Below, piece by piece: positions 53,573-61,213 of a stretch of 64,000 nt of DNA (position 1 is its first letter; the number at the start of each line of letters is the position of its first letter). This stretch comes from an uncultured Eubacteriales bacterium. Its GTDB lineage: Bacteria; Bacillota; Clostridia; Christensenellales; UBA1242. A program made the position numbers and the translations under genes. The stretch spans positions 1 to 64,000 of the forward strand of contig CABUZJ010000003.1 of assembly GCA_902496015.1 (NCBI GenBank), given 5' to 3'. The notes beneath the pieces were generated by a model. It was given only the letters and a program-made list of their open reading frames with translations. It was not told the origin of the DNA and did no database searches.

Positions 53573-53760
53573 ACTGATTTCTCCTTACAAAATTTTATTA
53601 AATAACTAATCTTTTTATTACAAAAATAATATAATTTTTAATGCAAATTTATTACAAAATATATTAAACTAAAGCATTTTTATTGATAATAATAAAGATT
53701 TTGCAAATTTAAAATATAATATTTATTTCATTTTGCCCCACAAATAATAGTATTTTTTAT
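53573..53760. other. Non-coding AT-rich gap inside the spoIIIA operon
   Basis: 188 bases between spoIIIAF and spoIIIAG with stops in all three minus-strand frames, in an operon otherwise spaced by 30 bases or less. May be the eroded 3' part of spoIIIAF or hold a promoter for spoIIIAG-AH; no convincing -10/-35 was assigned. Confidence 0.6.
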
Positions 53761-53925
53761 CTAAACATTCTTTAAAAGTTCAATAATTGGCATGAGTAAA
53801 ATTGAAAATATAAACACTCCAATTATACTTTTCACAAACTTAGTCATAGGGCCATAAGGCAGAATTAAATCTGCTAAATTTTCTACAACAACACAACCAA
53901 CAATAAGCATTATATATTTGACCAT
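53761..53925 (-). CDS. spoIIIAF: Minimal SpoIIIAF, two membrane helices only
   Basis: A 54-residue protein too short for most gene finders. It has two hydrophobic helices joined by ILPYGPMTKFVKSIIG, which matches the start of SpoIIIAF (second helix ends LLMPIIELLK). SpoIIIAF is usually ~200 residues with a cytoplasmic C-terminal domain, which is absent here. AAAGGAG lies six bases before the ATG, and the gene lies 16 bases after spoIIIAE, in the correct AE-AF-AG order. Confidence 0.82.
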   Translation of the reverse strand: MVKYIMLIVGCVVVENLADLILPYGPMTKFVKSIIGVFIFSILLMPIIELLKNV

Positions 53926-53941
53926 TTTGTCTCCTTTATTA

Positions 53942-55267
53942 TTACAAAATATTAGTTGTACAAATCATAATTGTCAAAGTGAAAAAATACATAAGTGCCA
54001 CACCAATAACAATAGCTGCAAGCATTTTAAAAGTGTTTGCAAAGTTTTCAATAAAACCACTAACTTTACTATCTCCCAATGGCTCAATTAATCCAGCAAT
54101 TAATTTTAAAGACAATGAAAAAACCATTAAAGTTACAAGCGGTGCTATAATTGTTACAATTAATAATAACAATGCTGAATAACCAACTGAATTTTTTAGT
54201 AATAATGATGAAGCTTTTACAAGCTCAAAACCTTCACTTATATACCCACCTAAATAAGGTATATAATTTTTCATAGCATATTTAGTCGCCTTAATACTTA
54301 TTCCATCACTTGACCCCGCAGTTATCCCCTGAAAACTAAGTATACTCATGTAAATTGCAAATACGGTTGCAATAATCCATTTAAAAAACGATTTAAAAAA
54401 ATTTTGAAGTTTACCCAAGTTCCTTTTATTTGAAAAATTATTAGCAATACTCATAACAAGCACACATGTGAATATTGGAAGCAACACATAAGTAAAAATG
54501 TTTGAAATAGCACTTGATAAAAATAAAACAGTTGGTTGATATGCTTTAACAGAAACTACCGAGCCCATTGTTGTCATTAAAGTTATAAGTATTGGGAAAA
54601 CCACATTCATTTGTTGTTGCATTTTTATAATTGCCTGCGAACAATCTTTAATTACTGAACCCGATAGCCCTAAAAGAATTACAACTATTGAGCCTAAACA
54701 TATTAATCTAATAACATCAGTAACTCCGCTAGATGTTTTACCAGATATTAAAGAAGAATATAAAATATAAAGTAATGTTATAACTACTATAACTATAAGC
54801 GGAGCCAAGGAAGCTTTAAAACCAGAGATAACACCTTGCCAAACGCCCGAAAGCAATGAGCCAAAATCAGCTATAAAATTTCCAGCAATAATTTCTTTAA
54901 CTAAACCAACAAAACTTAAATCACCAAAAATATCAAATGAACCATTTGCCTGTATATCTGCTAACATCACTTCGAGTTCAGTAAAATTAAGCTCTTCAAT
55001 ATCGCTATCAACTTGATCATTTAATTGTTCTAATAATTCTTTTTCGTCTTCGTTATTCTCATCGTTCTCTGCCCACACAATACCACTAAAATTGAAGATA
55101 GTTTTACATTGCAAAGAGTTATTAAAATGAAAAAAATTATAAATGAATTGTGATATTAATATTATTAGAATAATTATTAAAATAAACGCATTTTTTAATG
55201 CATATTTTAGAATTATATTATTATTTTGTCGTTTTTTATATTTTTTTGCGATATTTATATTTGTCAT
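53942..55267 (-). CDS. spoIIIAE: Stage III sporulation protein AE
   Basis: A 441-residue polytopic membrane protein. A signal/helix at about 28-45, an acidic extracytoplasmic stretch (65-90), then seven or eight helices with VGYSALLLLIVTIIAPLVTLM and GLIEPLGDSKVSGFIENFANTFKMLAAIVIG. Its start overlaps the spoIIIAD stop by four bases (ATGA). Confidence 0.95.
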   Translation of the reverse strand: MTNINIAKKYKKRQNNNIILKYALKNAFILIIILIILISQFIYNFFHFNNSLQCKTIFNFSGIVWAENDENNEDEKELLEQLNDQVDSDIEELNFTELEVMLADIQANGSFDIFGDLSFVGLVKEIIAGNFIADFGSLLSGVWQGVISGFKASLAPLIVIVVITLLYILYSSLISGKTSSGVTDVIRLICLGSIVVILLGLSGSVIKDCSQAIIKMQQQMNVVFPILITLMTTMGSVVSVKAYQPTVLFLSSAISNIFTYVLLPIFTCVLVMSIANNFSNKRNLGKLQNFFKSFFKWIIATVFAIYMSILSFQGITAGSSDGISIKATKYAMKNYIPYLGGYISEGFELVKASSLLLKNSVGYSALLLLIVTIIAPLVTLMVFSLSLKLIAGLIEPLGDSKVSGFIENFANTFKMLAAIVIGVALMYFFTLTIMICTTNIL

Positions 55268-55644
55268 AATAAACTCACAATGGTGGAAATTAACATTTTT
55301 ACAATAGGCAACGCAATAATTAAAATAGAAATTTTACCACCTAGAATTATTTTGCTTGCAACTAATTTATTACCACTATCTTCTGCTATTTCACTACAAA
55401 ATTCAGTTATGTAACCAACACCTAAAACTTTTAATATTGGTGTGGTTATGTTAGACCCAAGGCCACTAAATTCGCCAAAATTGACAAAATCATCTATAAT
55501 AACTTCAACCTCGCTAACCAACAATAATGAAATAACAAGCCCACCCGCAATGCTTACTAATAGCGCCAATTCTGGCTTATATTGCTTAATAGTTAGATAA
55601 GTTATAATTGTAACAAGCCCTATTCCTAGCACTTTAAAAAGCAT
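55264..55644 (-). CDS. spoIIIAD: Stage III sporulation protein AD
   Basis: A 126-residue membrane protein with about four helices: LVTIITYLTIKQYKPELALLVSIAGGLVI and the GYITEFCSEIAEDSGNKLVASKI signature. Twelve bases after spoIIIAC. Confidence 0.95.
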   Translation of the reverse strand: MLFKVLGIGLVTIITYLTIKQYKPELALLVSIAGGLVISLLLVSEVEVIIDDFVNFGEFSGLGSNITTPILKVLGVGYITEFCSEIAEDSGNKLVASKIILGGKISILIIALPIVKMLISTIVSLL

Positions 55645-55656
55645 AGTTTACCTCAC

Positions 55657-55854
55657 TTAATATAGATTAAATAAGTTTCTAACGGTGTCAAATAAATCGC
55701 TAACCATTCCAAGCACCATAACGAGCACAACAACCAATCCTGCAAGAGTTGCAAGAGTTGCTATTTCATTTTTGCCTGAATGATTTAAAATTTGCGTTAT
55801 TACTGCCGTTAAAATTCCAATAGCAGCTATTTTAAAAATAATATCAATACCCAT
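55657..55854 (-). CDS. spoIIIAC: Stage III sporulation protein AC
   Basis: A 65-residue protein with two helices: IDIIFKIAAIGILTAVITQIL and IATLATLAGLVVVLVMVLGM. Family length and position. Fourteen bases after spoIIIAB. Confidence 0.95.
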   Translation of the reverse strand: MGIDIIFKIAAIGILTAVITQILNHSGKNEIATLATLAGLVVVLVMVLGMVSDLFDTVRNLFNLY

Positions 55855-55868
55855 AACCCTTTCCTTTT

Positions 55869-56366
55869 TTAAAATATAATAATAGCAATAACTAGACCAA
55901 TTCCAATTGACAATTTATAGATTAAATTTGCATTTTTATTTTTATCAGTTAGAGCTAATTCTTTATAATTATTAAATTTTAATTTATAATTTTCAATGCT
56001 GTTTATTTGATTAAAGCTGTCAACTTCTCCTAACCTTAAAAGAAATGTTAATATGCTTTCACTTTGTTCATTAATTAAGTAGTCGGGTAATATTAATTTT
56101 TGTTTTATAGTTAAATCATCTAATCTTTTTATATATTTTAAGTCACTAAATTGTTTAATTATCAATTTAAATTGAGATTTCTTATTATCACAATATTTAT
56201 TAAAAAGCAATGGCAGTTTATCTTGATTAAAATTTATGTTTATTTGAAGAAAAGAACAAAAATCAACTAATTCGTTAAAAAATTTGAATTTATTTATGTA
56301 TTTAGATGCATAAATACTGCCAGCAACACCACTTAAAATAACAATTCCAACACAAATTAAAATCAA
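55869..56366 (-). CDS. spoIIIAB: Stage III sporulation protein AB
   Basis: A 165-residue protein with a helix at each end (3-25 and 148-165), related to type II secretion GspF-like proteins. Family phrases: FNELVDFCSFLQININF and LPLLFN. The similarity is weak in the middle, but place and length fit. Twenty-one bases after spoIIIAA. Confidence 0.88.
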   Translation of the reverse strand: MILICVGIVILSGVAGSIYASKYINKFKFFNELVDFCSFLQININFNQDKLPLLFNKYCDNKKSQFKLIIKQFSDLKYIKRLDDLTIKQKLILPDYLINEQSESILTFLLRLGEVDSFNQINSIENYKLKFNNYKELALTDKNKNANLIYKLSIGIGLVIAIIIF

Positions 56367-56387
56367 TTAATATCACCCCCTTTTAAG

Positions 56388-57299
56388 TTAATATGCTTGA
56401 TATAATGGCTTTAAATTTTGATTTAAAATTGCTTCATAAGTTCCAGGGCCGTTCCTACTTGATAAAATTATAATTCGCTCAAAAATTTTTTCATTTAACA
56501 GAAAACTTACTTCATCTTTTTCCAGCACCGATTGCTGAGTTTCACCATGAATTGTTGCTATAACCTTTACACCTGAAAGAACAGCATTTTTTACTGCCAA
56601 AGCATCTTCTTTTGAAACTAATTCATCACAAATTACAACATCTGGTTTTAAAGTTCGAATACCTTGACAAAACGCATATTCCTTAGTTGTTCCACTAATA
56701 ACATCACAGGTCTGCCCCACATTTAATGTTGGTAGGCCATTGTAACAATTGGCAATTTCAAACCTTTCATCTGCAATTAGAACATTTAAAACCTTAGAAT
56801 AAGTGGATAACCCGCATGCAATATCTCTTAAAAATGTAGTTTTCCCCGCACCTGGTGGAGAAATTATTAATGTATTTTTAACACCCCCATTAAGCATAAA
56901 AGTTAATGCTGTGTGTGCACAATTTTTTATTTCATGTGGTATTCTAATATTAAGCGAAGTAATGTTTTTTATTGTTTCAGTTTTATTTTTTTCATTTAAA
57001 ACATGCTCACCTGAAAGGCCTATCCTTATTCCATCTTTACATGTTATAAAGCCTTGTTTAATTTGATTATTAACTGCATATATGGAATTTTCTGTTGCAA
57101 CCGCTAAACAATGATTTATATCTTTTTGATTGCATTTCACAACTTCTCCATTTTTAATATTTTTAACAAAATAATTCTTTCCTCCAAAATTTACAACAAT
57201 AGGTAAATTTAATCTAAGCCTTATTTCATAAATACTTGCAATATTAAATGTAGTAGAAATAATATTATAAATATCACTTTGCAATAAATCTTTAATCAT
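56388..57299 (-). CDS. spoIIIAA: Stage III sporulation protein AA ATPase
   Basis: A 303-residue secretion-type ATPase that powers the SpoIIIA channel. Walker A SPPGAGKTTFLRDIA, Walker B DVVICDEL, and CDVISGTTKEYAFCQGIRTLKPD. Start at ATG 57299 has GGAG seven bases before it, rather than the ATG twelve codons upstream. First gene of the eight-gene spoIIIA operon; sigma-E control is expected but a -10/-35 pair was not assigned. Confidence 0.96.
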   Translation of the reverse strand: MIKDLLQSDIYNIISTTFNIASIYEIRLRLNLPIVVNFGGKNYFVKNIKNGEVVKCNQKDINHCLAVATENSIYAVNNQIKQGFITCKDGIRIGLSGEHVLNEKNKTETIKNITSLNIRIPHEIKNCAHTALTFMLNGGVKNTLIISPPGAGKTTFLRDIACGLSTYSKVLNVLIADERFEIANCYNGLPTLNVGQTCDVISGTTKEYAFCQGIRTLKPDVVICDELVSKEDALAVKNAVLSGVKVIATIHGETQQSVLEKDEVSFLLNEKIFERIIILSSRNGPGTYEAILNQNLKPLYQAY

Positions 57300-57510
57300 A
57301 TAATTTCTCCATTTATTATTTAATTTTATTATCAATTAAATTTTAAAATGTAATTTCAAAAAAAATAGATTTGCAAAGTTTGCCACATTTTGCAATCTAA
57401 TAACATTATTTTGGTTTATTTTTATAATATGAATTAATCTTAACGCACAGAATAAATATCTTTGAAATTTAAAAACTAAACATGTAAACTCTATTAAATT
57501 AAAATAAAAA

Positions 57511-57533
57511 ATAAGAAGCTATTTGCTTCTTAT
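57511..57533 (-). terminator. Terminator of efp
   Basis: ATAAGAAGC/GCTTCTTAT with a five-base loop, then TTTTTATTTT on the minus strand. Confidence 0.85.
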
Positions 57534-57552
57534 TATATTTTTAATTCTAATA

Positions 57553-58110
57553 TTATACTCTTGACATATAAGTGCCAGTTCTAGTATCTATTCTAATTTT
57601 ATCACCTTTATTTACAAATAGTGGAACTTGAAGCACTAAACCTGTTTCAAGAGTAGCTGGTTTGTTGCCAGCTTTACTAGTGTCACCTTGAATACCTGGT
57701 TCGCATTCTGTGATTGTAAGTTCAACAAAATTAGGTGGCTCAACACTAAAAGCTTCACCTTTATAAAATTGAACTGTTGCCTCCATATTTTCTGTTATAA
57801 ATTGCAATGCATCTTCAACTTGGTCATGATTTAATGGAACTTGTTCATAGGTTTGAGTATCCATAAAATAATATAAGTCACCATCTTGATAAAGGTAAGT
57901 CATTTCTTTCTTTTCTATGTGTGCTTTTTCAAACTTTTCAACTGGGTTGAATGTTCTTTCTATAACTTGACCAGTTACAATATTTTTTAATTTAGTTCTA
58001 ACAAATGCTGCACCTTTACCAGGTTTAACATGAAGAAAATCTACTACAATGTAAATCTTACCTTCCATTTCAAATGTTACGCCTTTTCTTAAATCTCCTG
58101 CTGTAATCAT
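57553..58110 (-). CDS. efp: Elongation factor P
   Basis: A 185-residue translation factor that relieves ribosome stalling at proline runs. The tip loop VKPGKGAAFVRTKLKN holds the Lys modified in other bacteria. Three beta domains, with the closing motif GDKIRIDTRTGTYMSR. An extended -10 (TGCTATAAT) lies upstream. efp next to spoIIIAA is the common Firmicute order. Confidence 0.97.
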   Translation of the reverse strand: MITAGDLRKGVTFEMEGKIYIVVDFLHVKPGKGAAFVRTKLKNIVTGQVIERTFNPVEKFEKAHIEKKEMTYLYQDGDLYYFMDTQTYEQVPLNHDQVEDALQFITENMEATVQFYKGEAFSVEPPNFVELTITECEPGIQGDTSKAGNKPATLETGLVLQVPLFVNKGDKIRIDTRTGTYMSRV

Positions 58111-58138
58111 AATTCCTCCAATAATTTGCGTTTTTAAT

Positions 58139-58147
58139 ATTATAGCA
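58139..58147 (-). promoter_or_regulatory. Extended -10 of efp
   Basis: Minus strand TGCTATAAT at 58147-58139; the -35 is weak, as usual for extended -10 promoters. Confidence 0.55.
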
Positions 58148-58185
58148 CATTTCTTTTTAAAATAAAAGTATTTATAATAAGTTTT

Positions 58186-59031
58186 TTATAATTTATTATA
58201 ATCATTAAACATTGAAAGAGCATCTAATGTTTGGTGTCCATGCGATTCACAAATAATCCTTCCTTTTATGCCACAATTTTTTAAAGCAATATTTAATAAT
58301 TTATAATCTGGACCAAATTCCTCTGGACTATCGAAATTAATATGTTTTAACTCTCCTTTTTCTCCAAAACAAATTCTTGAAAAATGTCCATGAATAATAT
58401 TCCCTCGCTCTCCAAGGACTTCTTTAAAAGTTTTAAAAATATTCTCAAAATCTTCCACCGTTTTTAAAGAACCAAGTGTAAATGCATTAACATGCCCAAA
58501 ATCAATGGTTGGAATAATTCGACTATCTATTGCACAAAAATCTGCAATTTCTTTGACAGTTCCAATTTGTCCATGCTTTCCCATGGTTTCAGGGCATAAA
58601 TAAATTCCAGTTCCTAAACCTTGTTCATCTAAAATTTTCATAAGTTCTTTAATTCTTGCTTTCGTGTTAGCAACTGCAACTTCTCTTGGTTGTTTTGTTA
58701 AACTTCCAGGGTGAAAAACAAGTCTATCTGCCCCCATAATCTTCATAAGTTTTATTGATGAAATTATATAACCATAACTCTTTTCTGCTTGAATATCATC
58801 TGGCGTTGCAAAGTTAATATAATATGGTGCATGCACACTTAAACTAATTCCATATTTTTTAAATTCCTCACCTATTTGTTTTGCTTTCTCACTTCGCAAA
58901 TTTATTCCGTGAGTAAATGGATATTCAAAAGTTTTTAAGCCTAAATCACTTAATATTTTTGGTACTTTTAAAATATCTGCACCTTGCTCTTCCATATATT
59001 CACATAAACCAGATGGCCCAAATTCTATCAT
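58186..59031 (-). CDS. Endonuclease IV-like TIM-barrel protein
   Basis: A 281-residue member of the AP endonuclease 2 fold. Metal-site phrases: SVHAPYYINFA, LVFHPGS, YLCPETMGK, IDFGHVNAF, IIHGHFSR and CESHGHQT. The nine-ligand pattern of Nfo is largely present, so it may cut abasic sites; the family also includes sugar isomerases. Nine bases after truB, so co-transcribed with the infB-rbfA-nrnA-truB run. Confidence 0.87.
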   Translation of the reverse strand: MIEFGPSGLCEYMEEQGADILKVPKILSDLGLKTFEYPFTHGINLRSEKAKQIGEEFKKYGISLSVHAPYYINFATPDDIQAEKSYGYIISSIKLMKIMGADRLVFHPGSLTKQPREVAVANTKARIKELMKILDEQGLGTGIYLCPETMGKHGQIGTVKEIADFCAIDSRIIPTIDFGHVNAFTLGSLKTVEDFENIFKTFKEVLGERGNIIHGHFSRICFGEKGELKHINFDSPEEFGPDYKLLNIALKNCGIKGRIICESHGHQTLDALSMFNDYNKL

Positions 59032-59040
59032 ATTTTTCTC

Positions 59041-59898
59041 CTATTGTTCTAATAAAAAAGTTTTTACTTTAACAAAATGATTCACTACATCTGCAATGCC
59101 ATAAATTTCATTATTTGTGGCAACAAGCACAAGATTATCACAAAAATCAATGTTATCTAATTTTACCTTTTGCCCACAAATTAATTTATATTGCAATTCA
59201 CTATTTAAATTAAATTGTTTCAATCCTTTTAACACTTCTTTAATTGGTATAACTATGTCTTTTAAGTTTTCATTCAATTCGTCTAACTTATAAGCATTAT
59301 TTATTTCAAATATACCTGATTTAATTCTAAATATTTTACTTGTTGTTGCAACTGTTTCCAAATTATAAGCAATGTCTCTTATTAAACTTCTAACATAAGT
59401 TCCCGCCGAACAATGAATTTCAAATTCCGCTTCATTGTTTTTAAAACTAATTAGTGATATATCAAAAATTTCAATTTGCTTAGGTTCAAGCGAAAAAGAT
59501 TTTCCTTGTCTTGCAAGATCATAAGCCCTAACACCATTAACATTTTTTGCTGAATAAATTGGAGGCATTTGAAATTGTTTTCCTTTAAATTTAGGTAAAA
59601 TCTTTAAAATTTCAGCCTTTGTTGGCACTTTTTTATTTTCTTTAATAATTTGTCCGCTTAAATCTAAGGTGTCTGTTTCAAAGCCAAATTTTGCCTTTGC
59701 AATATAAATTTTATCTTTATTTAAAAAATAATCAAATAACTTTGTTGCTTTACCAATGGCAATAGGTAAAACCCCACTCGCTAATGGGTCTAGTGTTCCT
59801 AAATGCCCTGCTTTTTCATGTGTAAGGTGTTTTATTATTGAAACAACTTTTGCTGATGTTACATTTTCATCTTTATAAACATTAATAAATCCATTCAT
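59041..59898 (-). CDS. truB: tRNA pseudouridine(55) synthase TruB
   Basis: A 285-residue enzyme making Psi55 in the T-loop. Catalytic Asp in GHLGTLDPLASGVLPIAIGKATKL, the motif KQFQMPPIYSAKNVNG and CSAGTYVRSLIRDI. Overlaps nrnA by one base. Confidence 0.97.
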   Translation of the reverse strand: MNGFINVYKDENVTSAKVVSIIKHLTHEKAGHLGTLDPLASGVLPIAIGKATKLFDYFLNKDKIYIAKAKFGFETDTLDLSGQIIKENKKVPTKAEILKILPKFKGKQFQMPPIYSAKNVNGVRAYDLARQGKSFSLEPKQIEIFDISLISFKNNEAEFEIHCSAGTYVRSLIRDIAYNLETVATTSKIFRIKSGIFEINNAYKLDELNENLKDIVIPIKEVLKGLKQFNLNSELQYKLICGQKVKLDNIDFCDNLVLVATNNEIYGIADVVNHFVKVKTFLLEQ

Positions 59899-60842
59899 TA
59901 TAATTTTACCACTTCTTTAATGCTATTTATAACATTTTCAAGTTTATCATAAATTCTACAACCCGAAGCTTTAATGTGTCCGCCACCACCAAAGTGTGTT
60001 GCAAATTCTGAAACATCAATTTCACATTTAGAGCGAAACGATACAAAACAAACATTAGGTTCTGCTTCGGTTATTACCACCACAATTTCTACAGGTTTTA
60101 AGTTATAAGTAATTTCTATTATAGACTTTGTATCTTCAATTCCAACACCACAACTTTTTAAATCAGTAAAAGATAAAGCTGTAATTGCTAATTTATTGTT
60201 ATATAAAAATTCAACTTTAGAATATGCTAACTTTTTTAATTTAAATATCTCTAAACTATTACTTGCAAACAACATATTAGTGAAGTAATTTATATTTCTA
60301 TTTGAAATATCTAATAATGTTGCAACTTTGCGAAATGTTGAAGATGATGTAGAATCATAAGATAAATTTCCAGTATCAGTTAAAATTCCAACTATTAAAT
60401 AAGTAGCAACATCACAACTTATTTCAAGTTTGCTTTCGCTTAAAATATCGTAAACCAATTCACAAGTTGAAGAATAACCTGGCTTTACAATATTAATATG
60501 TCCAAAGTTTGTATTGTCTTGATGATGGTCAATGTTTATTATTTTTTTAAATTTTTTTAAAGTAAACTTTTTTCTTCCTATTCTATCCTTATCATTACAA
60601 TCAACAACAATAGCCAAATCACCATTCAAAACACAATCTTTATTAATGTTTTCAATGCCTCTTATCTTCTGCACATGACCTGGTAAAACACTATCAATAA
60701 AAACACCAACTTGTTTATTTAAAGATTTAATAAAAGCGAAAAGTGCAAGAGCAGAACCCACACCATCGCCATCTACATTAATGTGCGAAAATATAGTTAT
60801 TCTGTTTGCACTTTCTAATTCTTTAATAAAATCAATATACAT
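59898..60842 (-). CDS. nrnA: NrnA-like DHH phosphoesterase (oligoribonuclease / pAp phosphatase)
   Basis: A 314-residue DHH-DHHA1 protein that degrades nanoRNAs and pAp. Seen: NVDGDGVGSALALFAFI, DCNDKDRIG, IDHHQDNTNFG and DHHA1 GGGGHIKASG. One base after rbfA; the rbfA-nrnA-truB order is usual. Confidence 0.95.
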   Translation of the reverse strand: MYIDFIKELESANRITIFSHINVDGDGVGSALALFAFIKSLNKQVGVFIDSVLPGHVQKIRGIENINKDCVLNGDLAIVVDCNDKDRIGRKKFTLKKFKKIINIDHHQDNTNFGHINIVKPGYSSTCELVYDILSESKLEISCDVATYLIVGILTDTGNLSYDSTSSSTFRKVATLLDISNRNINYFTNMLFASNSLEIFKLKKLAYSKVEFLYNNKLAITALSFTDLKSCGVGIEDTKSIIEITYNLKPVEIVVVITEAEPNVCFVSFRSKCEIDVSEFATHFGGGGHIKASGCRIYDKLENVINSIKEVVKL

Positions 60843-61199
60843 TTAATTCCCCTTATTAATTTGTTTTATTAACCTATTAATATTCTCGCTATATTCTTGT
60901 GAATTATCTTCAATAAAAACGAGTTCTGGAACAGTGCGTAAATCTATATCGTGTGCTAATTCACGACGAATAAATCCCTTTGCATTGTCTAAAATTGCCA
61001 TTATTCTTTCATGTAACTGGTCGTTACCTAAAACACTAATATAAATCTTAGAAACAAATAAATCTGCTGCAGTGTCTACCTTAGTAACGCTAATTATAAC
61101 ATTTTCAAGTTCGGGGTTGTTTAAAGTATTATTTATTATATTGCTAATACTTCTTTGAATTTCGGCATTAATTCTTGCTATTCTTACATTATTTGCCAT
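60843..61199 (-). CDS. rbfA: Ribosome-binding factor A
   Basis: A 118-residue KH-fold protein for 30S maturation: RIARINAEIQRSISNIINNTLNNPELE and LRTVPELVFIEDNSQEYSENI. ATG at 61199 is preferred over the TTG one codon earlier. GGAGAG upstream; twelve bases after infB. Confidence 0.95.
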   Translation of the reverse strand: MANNVRIARINAEIQRSISNIINNTLNNPELENVIISVTKVDTAADLFVSKIYISVLGNDQLHERIMAILDNAKGFIRRELAHDIDLRTVPELVFIEDNSQEYSENINRLIKQINKGN

Positions 61200-61213
61200 C
61201 AAAACTTCTCTCC

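Noticed and set aside
57340..57480. Sigma-E promoter for spoIIIAA
   Set aside because: ATATT-like and CATA-like elements occur, but not at the 14-15-bp spacing needed; left unassigned.
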